Below are positions 20,931 to 31,193 of a stretch of 64,000 nucleotides of DNA, one piece after another. Source of the stretch: Apiosordaria backusii (Eukaryota > Ascomycota > Sordariomycetes > Sordariales > Lasiosphaeriaceae); assembly GCA_030549205.1 (NCBI GenBank), contig JAUKTV010000006.1:1444501-1508500 (forward strand). Direction: 5' to 3'. The notes below the pieces were generated by a model that was not told the origin of the DNA, ran no database searches, and saw nothing but the letters and a program-made list of their open reading frames with translations. Made by a program: the position numbers and the translations under genes. Position 1 is the stretch's first letter, and each line of letters opens with the position of its first letter.

Positions 20931-23900
20931 ATGGGTTTGACACTCATCATTCGCGAAGTAGGGCAGATTTTAGAGGATTGCAACGATGCTGCCCCTTGCC
21001 GCTGGCGCGTTGAGCTCGACACTGGCAAGGAAACGGTCGCCTTGGAGCTCCAAGACCCCTTCAATACTTTCACCTGGACACGGTCGGAGCAAGAGCTCAC
21101 ATGGTACCTGGAGGGCCATATCAGTGAGCCCTTTGACACTGCCAGAGCCGACGCGGCAGCTGAATCTCTCTCCGTCTATGGACGCGACCTGGCCTCTCAG
21201 CTTTCTAAAAACACCTTACTCCCGAAGCATGGCGATGTCCATCTGAACGTCGTCTCCAACCCAGTCCGCCAGCAGCTCCCAGGCCCGCCGGGCAAATTCG
21301 GACCCCAAGCCCGCTCATTGCAACAGCTGCATTGGGAGGTATTAGAGAATCTTGAGGTGTGGCCTCCAGGTATCCGTTTTACAAACGTTACCGTTGCTCG
21401 TTCGATGGTAGACTTGATCAACAAACCAGAGCCACGCGCTGCACCCAGCACCAACCGTACCACTTTCAAGGTTCTCCTGGTCGTGTCCCGTCCTAGACCT
21501 GAGACGGACATCGAATACCAACTTGTAGCCAAGTCTCTTGTGGCCATATTGGAGCAAGTTTCCAGGACACAACAGGACTTCAGTGTATCCCTGACAATTC
21601 TCCGTCCGCCAACATGGTTGGCTTTTCGGGAGCGACTCTTGGAAACCGAATACGATTTGGTCCACTTTGACATGAAGGGTTTGATTCGAACCGCTGGAGA
21701 TGGTAGCATCAGGCATGATGGTCTTTTATTCAACTTTTTCTACCTGCAGTTTGAACTAACCTCTGTCAAGTCCTGTGCTTGAATTCCCCAAATCAGATCT
21801 TGGCAACCCTTTCAAGCTGAAATGCGACTTCAAAACGGCCGATGAGGTGGGACGAGAGCTCGCTCGAGCTGGGGTCACGACTGTTGTCTTGAACGCATGC
21901 AACTCGGCCTCTTTTCGAGGCTCAACTCCTGGAAGCAACCTGGCCGAAGTCTTGCTCAGCCATGGGGTTCAGTCTGTGGTTGCTATGGCATACAAGGTTA
22001 CTGAGGAGGCTGTTGAGCTTTTCATGGGTGCCTTCTATCACACACTTCTCACCAGGGGCGCATCTGTTCGAGACGCAGTCAGGGTTGCCCGCACTGTTCT
22101 GCTTCAAAGCCAATCCAGACGAGCATTGTATATGCACAATGTCTATCTCTCCGACTATATTGTCCCCGTCCATTATACGTCAGTCTTGGATTCTGGCTCC
22201 CGGAGAAACGTTGAAGCCGGAAAGCCAATTGCGTCCCGCGCCCAGTCAATTATCGCCTCGATCAAGCAACTATCTCCAGTTGGATGGAGCACCACCTCCA
22301 CCATGCCCGCCGACAGCATACCTCAAATACTTCTAGGCAGAGACTACAATATTCTTTCTCTGGAGGCCCTTCTCTGCGTCTCACCTCTTGTACTCATGTA
22401 CGGTCAAGGCGGCTGTGGGAAAACAGAACTTCTCCGTTATGCGTCTGGGTGGTGGAAGTCGTCGGGCTGGATCACTGACGCTGCATACATTGACTTTTCG
22501 AGCCGCGACATCTCATCAATGAACGATGTAGCTCGTCAGATTGGCAAACAGCTCGGCATTTTGGGTTCATCTCAGGCTTCATCCGAGTCCACTGAACAAG
22601 GGGTTCTGGAGAGACTTGGGTACGGAAAATATATGCTCGTCTTCGACAGTGTCGAGGCCTTTGGCAGTCCACTCTTCTTAGACCAGGTTTGTGCCTCCAA
22701 AGAGCTCCCGTCTCAGCTCACTTCTTTCATCGCCGCAACAACAAGAGCTGGATGCATGGTGATTGTATCTTCACGCCTAGACTCAACCACGATCGCCCAT
22801 ATCCCTTCGGACCACAACAAGTACCGCCTCTCTGGCCTATCCGTTCTGGATTCGGTAGCCCTGCTTCAGAAACTTTGCTTCAGACCTTCTGAAACTGTTC
22901 CGGAAGTCTTTCATCGGCGGGAAAACATTGACTTCCTTCGTCGTGTCGCCATCCTTCTCGAAGGGAACCCAGCAGCACTCCAGCTTATCGTACCAGAGCT
23001 CAGAAAGCTTCAATACAATGGCGAAGCACTCCTCAACGCCCTTCTCTATGGAGTCTGTAAAACACATCTCGACGGCGAAAGCATTATGGACAAATGTCGC
23101 TTTGTTCGCTCACTGTATTTCGCCCTTGTCCTGCCTTCCTTTATAGACTTTGACACAACGCACATCCACGCGACTCAGTTTTCTCCCTTTTGGACAGTTA
23201 TGCCCAAGGATCTGACAAACTACTACTGGTTCCTGTATCTTTCTCTATCCGAGTATTTTCAAGAGGGTTCTTACGCAACCTGGCTCACACAAAGGTTTCG
23301 GGACGTTGTGGATAATGCCCAAATGGCGCGCAAGCTCCGCGCACACTGGCGTGATATTGAAAGCAAGCTTATCAGGGCTGGTATCCTCACACATGCGACC
23401 GTTACGAGAATCAACGGCCAAAAAGTCGATTGCTACCATGTTCACCCGCTATACACCCTCATCGCTCGTGGAGCCATGCAAGAAAAGGGCTGGAGAGAGG
23501 CACGCTTTGCTTATGTTCGGCAAGCCGTAATCTGGGACCCTGCATGGACAGTCAAGCTTGGTCAAGTTGGGTCCGAAGATTCATGTGACGAAACGGAATG
23601 GGCGAGAATTGAATGGGACGGGGTGCCAGGGCCACAACACGACGACCATCTCCACAATTGGCGGGCCGTGGCCATGGGCTGGGCTGTCCAAGACGGAAAC
23701 CCCCTTGAGGAGATTGGCCGCATGGGCATCTCCATGATGGACGTGACGTACATGTTGGTTGTGCGTTCCATCTTCAGCCACCTGCGTGCGGGCAAACTTC
23801 TGATCCCTCACTTTCGAGCCTATCTTCTGCATGCACACATGATTACTGACCTCATGCGAGCTGGACGAATCCCAACCCATGCTGACCTGAGAGCGATTCT

Positions 23901-25437
23901 CGACTACTCCTGGGTTTTGTATAAACTGCAACCCGACGAGGCCGGACAGTCCGCTAAATGGACACTTGTAACGACGGCTCTGGAAATCGCCTCACGCTGG
24001 CAGGCAGTCAACCCTTCTTCGCCTCTGCCAGTAGATGTGGAAGTAACATGGTTTCAGCTGCGGCATGCAGAGGCCGCGCTCGCTGAAGAGTTTTTGGGCC
24101 TTGCAGATGACGGGCTGACAAAGGCCAAAGTTCTGTATGAGCGTAATCTTTCCACTGATCCGGCTACTCCCCTGCCACAAATGAGAAACATTATTCGCCG
24201 TTGGCATCTAGAAAGTCTCAACGCCTGGGCAGGCTGTGTGGTGCGTCTAGCAGTTCGTCAGGGCAAGCTATCGAAAAGTGACTGGAAAGCGGGGATGCAA
24301 CAGGTCAATGATATCCTTGGGCCTCCTGGCAAACGTGGAAAAGGCTCAGGGAATGTCTTGACGCGTCCCTTGGAGTTTGTGAAAGAGAATGCTGATATAG
24401 CAGCAGAATTTACCGTGAGAAAGCAGCTGTCATTTGCGCTGGAGCACGAGCCCGAGGTTGTTGCCAAGTTTGGTTCATTTGTGACTAGCATGCTGGACAG
24501 ACCTATGCTCGACGTTTTTGAAGATTTGCTCCCTCAATTTTCTTGCCTGGTCGGAGAGCAGCCTCGGGATTCAGCTGGTCAAGGACACCAAGCATCAACT
24601 ACAGAGAAGTTGCTTACGATGATGACACAACTCATGGAGAACAGGAGCCTGCCTGAGGCACAGGGAATACGTTCGTTGCAAAACACCACGGAGTGGGCGA
24701 TGCGTTTTATGGCCGGCGATAATGCCGGCGCCGCCCAGGTTCTCCAAAAGGACATGGCGAGGGAGGCGCTCAGTTCGACATCGAGCAGCGGATGGGAAAA
24801 GCTGGCGGACATGCACCTGCAGATGCACGCACTGGCCATCTGGCAAACCGAGACGCCGGACTATAAGCGTGGGCTGAGACACATGGAGGAGTGGTGGAAA
24901 CTTCACCATGGCGTCGGCATCGCTAGAAACGAGCTCGCGCATGGGCATCTCAAGTTTGCCGAGTGCTATCATCACCTGGGTAGGGTGGCCGACACTGCGA
25001 AATCAGCCATCAGGATTATCGAGGTAGCGCAAACGTTCGAGCCATCAGACTGTATTGACGGCGATGTCACTGGTGGCAAGGAATGGTTCTATCTGCAAAT
25101 TGCAAAACTGAACACGTTGGAAGTGTTTTTGGACCCTAAGGTTATCTTTTCTAGAGCCCCTGGAATTGCAGAGCTAGGCCTCAAGGAACGGGTCATGGTG
25201 TACCAAATCATGACCCAGGGGAAGCGGATAGAGACAGACAGGAAGGCCGCCCGGGACTCTCTCTTGCAAACAACAGCCCAGTTTAAGAAGCTAAAAGAGA
25301 GCCTCGGACGGCTTCAGGGTCTGGTTGGTGAAGAAAACCTTACCTCCGACAAGGACAAGAAGTTGGATGAGTTGATTGAAAAGATTGAACAGCCAGCGCC
25401 AGAAGTTAAGAAGGATTCGGACTTTTTTCTATTCTAG
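20931..25437 (+). CDS. CHAT protease - NB-ARC - TPR-like NLR protein
   Basis: Large intracellular sensor-type protein, about 1476 residues in a tentative two-exon model (20931..21720, 21797..25437). The start is ATG 20931 (MGLTLIIREVGQ); the frame upstream opens only with TTG. Domains: a helical/strand N-terminus to about 190; a caspase-like CHAT protease with catalytic His in LVHFDMKG (H245) and catalytic Cys in VVLNACNSA (C298 in this model); then an NB-ARC nucleotide-binding domain with P-loop GQGGCGKTE (from 466), Walker B YMLVFDS, sensor MVIVSSR and a GLPL-like LLEGNPAAL. The long C-terminal part is all-helical, with TPR-like pairs such as KFAECYHHLGRVADTAKSAI near 1320. The frame shifts between His and Cys. 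The only simple splice that fits is a 76-nt GTCTTT...AATCAG intron; otherwise there is a frameshift. It pairs divergently with the gasdermin-like gene. Confidence 0.8.
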
Positions 25438-25476
25438 GTAGCGACCATCTAGGCCCCGCGCGGACCTCCTCATGCT

Positions 25477-26343
25477 TCAAGCAGCACATTCACCATCCCC
25501 AGCTCCTCCACTCGCCTTCCCAGCCCACAAAGCATACACCTCCGCCGACGCTGCCAATGTAAAGCTCGTAACCTCGGCCCCGAAAAGGCCCTGGCTGTCA
25601 TGCTGGCTCACCTCGGCCTTGTCTGCGCACTCAGCCTTCCCAAACGGCGCGCTGGAAGCGTGACACCACCCAAACAACAGGAACCCACCGCTGCTGGGAA
25701 ACGAGCCGCCTACTTGCTCCTCCCCATGGCGCCACTCGCCAAGACACTTTTCACAGCGGAACAATACTTGATAGTGCGTCGCGTTGACGGCAGACGAGAT
25801 CTGAGTGAGCTTGGCATCGCCGTTGAAAGGCTCAATGGGGGGTCCATAGTCCGAGGCCCATCGAAGTGATGTCAAAATCTTTTCCGGGTTCGAAGGGGAA
25901 GGGTAGGCCAGGACAAGGAGGTTAGAAACCATGCCGCCTCCGAGGGAAACGCCGCACCATCCGGCGGCGTCGGAGCAGGTCTGAGTGGGTGGGATGTAAG
26001 CGAAAAGGGGGTAAATAGGGGTAGAAACGGGGCAGGGAATGGTAAAGGTGGTGTCCGCAGAGGAAAACTTACGATCAACCCAACAAATTCATCTGCGTCG
26101 GTTTCCAATGCGTCGTGGGGCAAAGCCAGGCCAATGGTCACAAACGGCGAAGGCGACCAGGTGTTGAATGTGATGTTGGAGGAGGGTTCGGTGAACAGCT
26201 CGCTGGTGGGATCGCGTTCTTGGGCGAGCGCGATAGGGGTCACTGCGAGCTGATCAGTACTGGCATGATGGAGAGATAGGAAAGATATGCCGAGAAGATA
26301 TCATACACAGAGCGGTGACCGCCGTGAAAACTGAGGTTCTCAT
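25477..26343 (-). CDS. Secreted AA8 cytochrome domain protein (cellobiose-dehydrogenase cytochrome type)
   Basis: Extracellular b-type cytochrome of the kind fused to flavin dehydrogenase in cellobiose dehydrogenase, here without the dehydrogenase. Exons complement(26307..26343), complement(26073..26242) and complement(25477..25980) give 236 residues. The 64-nt and 92-nt introns have GTATGA and GTAAGT donors. Signal peptide is residues 1-20 (MRTSVFTAVTALLTPIALAQ). Motifs: NITFNTWSPSPFVTIGLALP, then AGWCGVSLGGGM with the likely axial Met ligand (M86), and NATHYQVLFRCEKC with the likely axial His ligand (H138) and the disulfide cysteine. Such stand-alone AA8 proteins may hand electrons to lytic polysaccharide monooxygenases or reduce iron. 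It is convergent with the CHAT-NLR gene, 39 bp between stop codons. Confidence 0.85.
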
Positions 26344-27752
26344 GATGCACTTTTCGTTTGCCTTCGATATTGAACTCAGACTCAAAACTTAAAATATCGC
26401 CCCAATGACAATGGAGGGAGCAAACTGGCGATGACGTCTTGGAAACATGGCAGGACTGAACATGATATAGGTGTGCAATATCCACCAACTGCCATAATCT
26501 CTCTCCACGTTTGGGTCCGAGATGGATCAACTTGCTCCCCCGCCTCATGCACTCCAGAAAATGTAACTCTAAAACCGTATTTTGGTTACGTGACGTCCCC
26601 CTCCGCAAGCTCCTCTAGGTCAAAACTGGTAGAGATGGACACACTATGAGTATCTATATTGATCTGCCATCCCCCTGAATAATACGGCCCGTCTTATTGG
26701 CGCGTTTTCCCACGGGTGCTTTGACCCCCTATCCTGGGCATCCGGGTATTTGTGGCAGGAATCCGCTTCGGAGTCTAAGACCCGAGAATGTTCTTGTCAG
26801 GGAGTTGTGATGCTACCTATACACCAGATATACAATGCGCCACGCGGTGACCTATACGTTTCAGGACATTCAAGGATGGAATATTGCTGATCAAATCTTG
26901 ACTTTGTCACTGCCATTGATGAATATTTCAACAGTGTATTATTTCTCTCCAGCTACAGGATTAACAGCCATAGCCACCCCCGTTCTCTCCCGCCACCCCT
27001 GAATGAGAAATTAATGCCCAAGATTTGTACCCATCCAAAATGCATCCTTCCGCGCAGCATTATTTTTCTCCTTTCCGTCGAAAATGCTCAAGCATTGCAT
27101 CATGTCATGACTCGTAATTCTGTAACTGAAATCGTGACAATACAAGAGCTGTGAGCTCAATACAAGAAATTCTAAACCAAACAAAAAGCCAAACAAAAAA
27201 CCATTACAAGAAAAGCAATAAAAACCGAAACCCATTCAAATGATGCCTCCCCATATATGACTGTTAACCTAACCAACGAACTTTCCAAGATAACAAACAG
27301 AAAAAAGAAGTAAATAAACTAATGTTGACGCAAAACTTTTATCGAACAGGGCCGAACTGAAGTGAAGCTGAGGGACAAACAGATGGTCGATCAAGAGGGC
27401 AGAGGTTCTCCGGCGCAAAGAGATAGTACATGGTGAAACAAGATAAAGAAAAAGGCAAAGAAATAAGCATAACAGCAAAACACAAAGAAATAAAACTTCC
27501 GCCCAGAGTTGCCGCCGGAGAACATGTCCCTCCTTCTGTATCAGACCCCTGATAATCTCCACCCAAACCCCCCTGTCCAGCCACTCAGGGGGTAATCACT
27601 GCTTTGACTTGGATCCATGATGGTGGTGGTGATGATGATGGTGGCGGTGGTGGTGTGTTGTTGGCAATCGCGTATCGTGGTGCCAGAGGTTTTGACGTAT
27701 GTGTCGATCTGTCATCGCGGACATGGTTGAATAGTTGTTGTAGGACCAGTGG
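26344..27752. other. Intergenic, no gene supported
   Basis: 5' flank of the AA8 gene and probable long 3' UTR of the coiled-coil gene. The stretch 27050-27300 is A-rich (AAACAAAAAGCC-type). No credible coding frame. Confidence 0.45.
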
Positions 27753-30700
27753 TCAGCCCTTCGACGAAGACGCAAACGAGGATGAGGAGTTATGGGGGCT
27801 CGGAGTGGGAGTCGTGTTAGCGCTTGAAGATCGAGAACTGCGTTTTATTTCGCTTTTTCTGACGAGATGCCTGCAGACATAAAAACCCGTGTTAGTGAGG
27901 GCCCTGTGTTAACTTCAGATTGCGGCAGCGATTTGAAGCATGACTGACAGTGCTCCTCCTCGGTCGCCAGGGTTGCGCACCACCACAAGTTGCTTATCCT
28001 TCTTGCTGCTACTGCTCGATTCCTTGTCCTTTTCTTTGTCCTTCTTCTGGGGCGATGTGTTGCGGGACCGGCTGGATCGGCGGGAGGAGGGAGTCAGCTT
28101 CTCAACCTTGTGTTGAAGCTCAATGACCTGCTCGGTGGCCTGGTTGTAAGACTCGGTGATGCTGTTGAAGGAACCTTGTAACGTCTCGAGCTGCTGCCTG
28201 GTGGCACCAAGCTCGGCCGAGAGTGCCGTGTTTCCCTCTGTCAGCGCTGTAATCTCACCCACCCGACGCGTGATCTCCTGACTCTTGATCTCCAGCTCGA
28301 CCCTCAGTGCCGCCGCCACTGCATCTGGATCCTTGGCAAGCTCGGTCTGCAGCTCAACAACCTTGGCTTGAAGCTCTAAAACCTTGCCTCCGAGAGCAAC
28401 CTTGGCTGCCTCGATGGAAGGGACCTTGTCCGCCTCAGATTGGACCTGCGCGAGCTTACCTTCCAGTTCAGTGGTTTTGGCATGGAGCTCAGCTTGGAGT
28501 TCACCGATTCGTATTTGGAGTTCAACGCTCTTTCCCTCGAGCTGAGAGAGTCGGCTCAAGGCCTCCTCCTTCTCGCAGGTGAGACCGGGAATCTTGTCCG
28601 CCTCGGCTTGAAGCACGGCGATTCTGCCCTCAAGGGTCATGATCTTGCCCTCGAGATCCACAGCCTTGTCCTCAAGCCCTGCCTTGGCGCTCATCAACCC
28701 CGAAACCTTGTCCGCCTCGGTCTGTATCGTATCCTTCTCCATCTTGAGCTGTGCAATCTCAGCGCTAGCAGCAACAAGATACTCCTGCACCGTGTTCAGA
28801 TGGTTGGCCACCTCGATCTTCTGGCTGGCAAGAGAGATATTGGCCTCCTTGGAGCCAGCGAGGTCAGTCGTAAGCGTCTCAATCTGGATTTGCTTGCCGC
28901 CGATGTCGACTTGAAGATCCAGGACCTTCTGTTGAAGGGTGGTTTTGTCGGACTCGAGACCCTCGATTAGGGTCTTCAGGTTGCTGACCTCGGTCTGGGT
29001 TGTCGCAAGCTCCTCCTCCAAAGCAGCAATCTTGGTGGCCTGCTCAGAACCAGATGATGTCAGCTCTTCGACTTGGGTTTTGAGGGCAGCAATCTCGCCG
29101 TTGGCAGTGTCAAGCGCCGACTGGAGGTCTGCCCTCTCCTGCTCCACGGCAGCCTTGGCAGCCTCCAGCGCATCCCTCTCCTTCTCCAGCTCCTTGATCC
29201 GAGCCTTGAGCGGCTGTTGCCCTTCGTCAATCTCCTTTTGAAGGGCTACCCTGTCCGTCTCGAATGTCGTTCTCAACGCCTGCTGCTCCTCCTCGGCTGC
29301 CTTTATGATCCTCTGTTGCTCCTCCTCGGCGGCCTTTGTAATCCTTTCCTGTTCCTCCTCGGCAGCCTTTTTGACCTGCTGCAACTCTTCAGCAGCTCTA
29401 TTACTGATCGCTTGCTGTTCCTCCTCGGCCGCCAATCTCTCGGCAGTCAAATCCGACACTCGAGCCTTGAGTGTCTCAATCTCCGCCTTCAGAACATCGC
29501 GCGTGGCGGTCAGCTCGGCAATCTCTCTGTCCCTGTTGTCGCGTTGCTCTAGAAGGGCATCGTTGCGAACGTCCAGAGCCACAATTTGCTGAGACAACAG
29601 AGCCTCGTGCTCCTTGCGGTCGGCTTGGAGCTTCTCAAGATCCTTTTCGAGCTCTTGCACTCTGACCTCAAGCTTATCCTTGATCTCCTTGATGTCATCA
29701 CGGCTCTGTTCAGCCTCCATGATCATGACCCTTTGCAAGTCCATGGTGTTCCTGAACTCGTCCATGACTTGCCTGGTGGCCTCGAGCTTGCCGTAAAGCT
29801 CGACCTTGTCAGTACGTTCGACGTCGCGTTCCTTTTCGACCTCATCCAGAATACCCTTGGCGAGGTCCGAGTTGCTGCGGAACTCATCGATGATGGCCTT
29901 TTGCGCGTCAAGCTTGGCAAGAAGCTCCTCCCTGCTCCTGCGCTCCTGTTCGCGCTCCCGCTCGCGCTCCCTTTCGACGGCAGCTTTCTCTTTGCGCTCC
30001 AGATCACGCTCCCTCTCAGCCACAGACTTTTCCTGCATGGTGGCAGAAATCTGTGCGGCACTGTCTTCGAGGTCCATCTTGAGCTTGGCCTCGCTCTCAC
30101 GAAGGGCGCGTGCCTCGGCTTCGAGCTGCTCAATCCTGTGCATCATGTTTCGCTCAAGATCTTGCTGGCGTTGCTCGAGGTCCCACTGGTATCTCGTGTC
30201 GACTGGGGGGGCACTGGAAGGGAGCAGCTTGATACGACCTCCGCTGGTGAGGCCTCGGTCGGCAGAGGATGTGAGCCTTGGTTGAGGCCTACCAACCCTA
30301 TGTCTGACAACCTTGCGGCTTGGAGGAGGAGGGTTCTTTGGTGGCGGGACTGAGCTCACGACGCTGGATGAAGAGCCGATGACGCTGGGTGTGAAGCGAA
30401 CAGAGGGCGTTGATCTGGTGCCGGTGTTGGCAATGGTGTTGGCCTCCGTGGTGGTCACATCACTATCGCAGGACTCGGAGGATTCCGAGATGACTGTTGT
30501 GGCTTCAGTTGTCGATGAAAGCTCCGAGGTTGAGGAAACGGATTCGGTTTCTGGGTCAGGATCAGAGCGGTAGTCGCGGCGATCGGGGCGGTCATAGTGT
30601 TCTTGTCGGGTGTCATGGTGGCTCGAGTGAACCAGCTGTCTGTTGTTATCAGGCATGAACTGGGGGGAGAGCACATTGCGTGCCACAGCTGGCGGTGGCC

Positions 30701-31193
30701 CATGATAGCCGGGAGGGATATTGGATGTGGATGAAGAGGCTCGAGAGGGTCGAAGGTTCACTGTTCCCTGTCGTTCAGCGGGCACCCCGGGGAACTTGGC
30801 CTTCAAGACCTTTCGGGGAAGAAGGCTAGTAGAGGCGGACGGCAGGGAGGGTGAGAGCATGGGTGAAGCCGTCGGTGATGCTGTTGGCGTGGATGCGGCT
30901 GACATGTGCTGGGGCCTGGGCGAGGGCCTAACACCCAGCTCCGAGTCACTCCCAGCGCCCACTCCGGGAATGTTGGATGATGTGACGGACGTGTCCGAGT
31001 TGCGGCGTGGCCTTGTCGATGGCCTCGCCGACTTGCGGAGAATGGACTTGGGCAGCTGCTGCTGATGATCACCTCGTCCTTGTTGACCATCCCACTCGGG
31101 CCACTCGGCTGGTCGTCCGCTTGGGCGTGTGTCGGAGCCCGGGGTCACGGTGCCCCCTACCCTCGGGCGGAGGTATTGTCGCTCTCTCTCCAT
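27753..31193 (-). CDS. Large coiled-coil protein with disordered Ser/Pro-rich N-terminus
   Basis: 1120 residues, exons complement(27949..31193) and complement(27753..27870). The 78-nt intron (GTCAGT...TGCAG) removes a premature stop and changes the end from LSVMLQIAAAI to LHLVRKSEIKRSSRSSS. Residues 1-330 are Ser/Thr/Pro/Arg-rich and disordered, with many SP/TP and RRxS sites. Residues 330-1030 form an almost unbroken coiled coil rich in Glu, Leu, Lys and Gln. A tandem AAEEEQ repeat block lies near 590-640. The tail is Ser/Lys-rich (KKDKEKDKESSSSSKKDK). Such proteins serve as cytoskeletal, septal or vesicle-tether scaffolds. No defining domain is seen, so the role is open. Upstream lies the 12-kb gene-free region. 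Confidence 0.8.

Noticed and set aside
28440..30353. Long plus-strand Leu-rich open frames opposite the coiled-coil gene
   Set aside because: They are mirror images of Glu/Gln/Lys-rich codons on the minus strand, which has the coherent protein.
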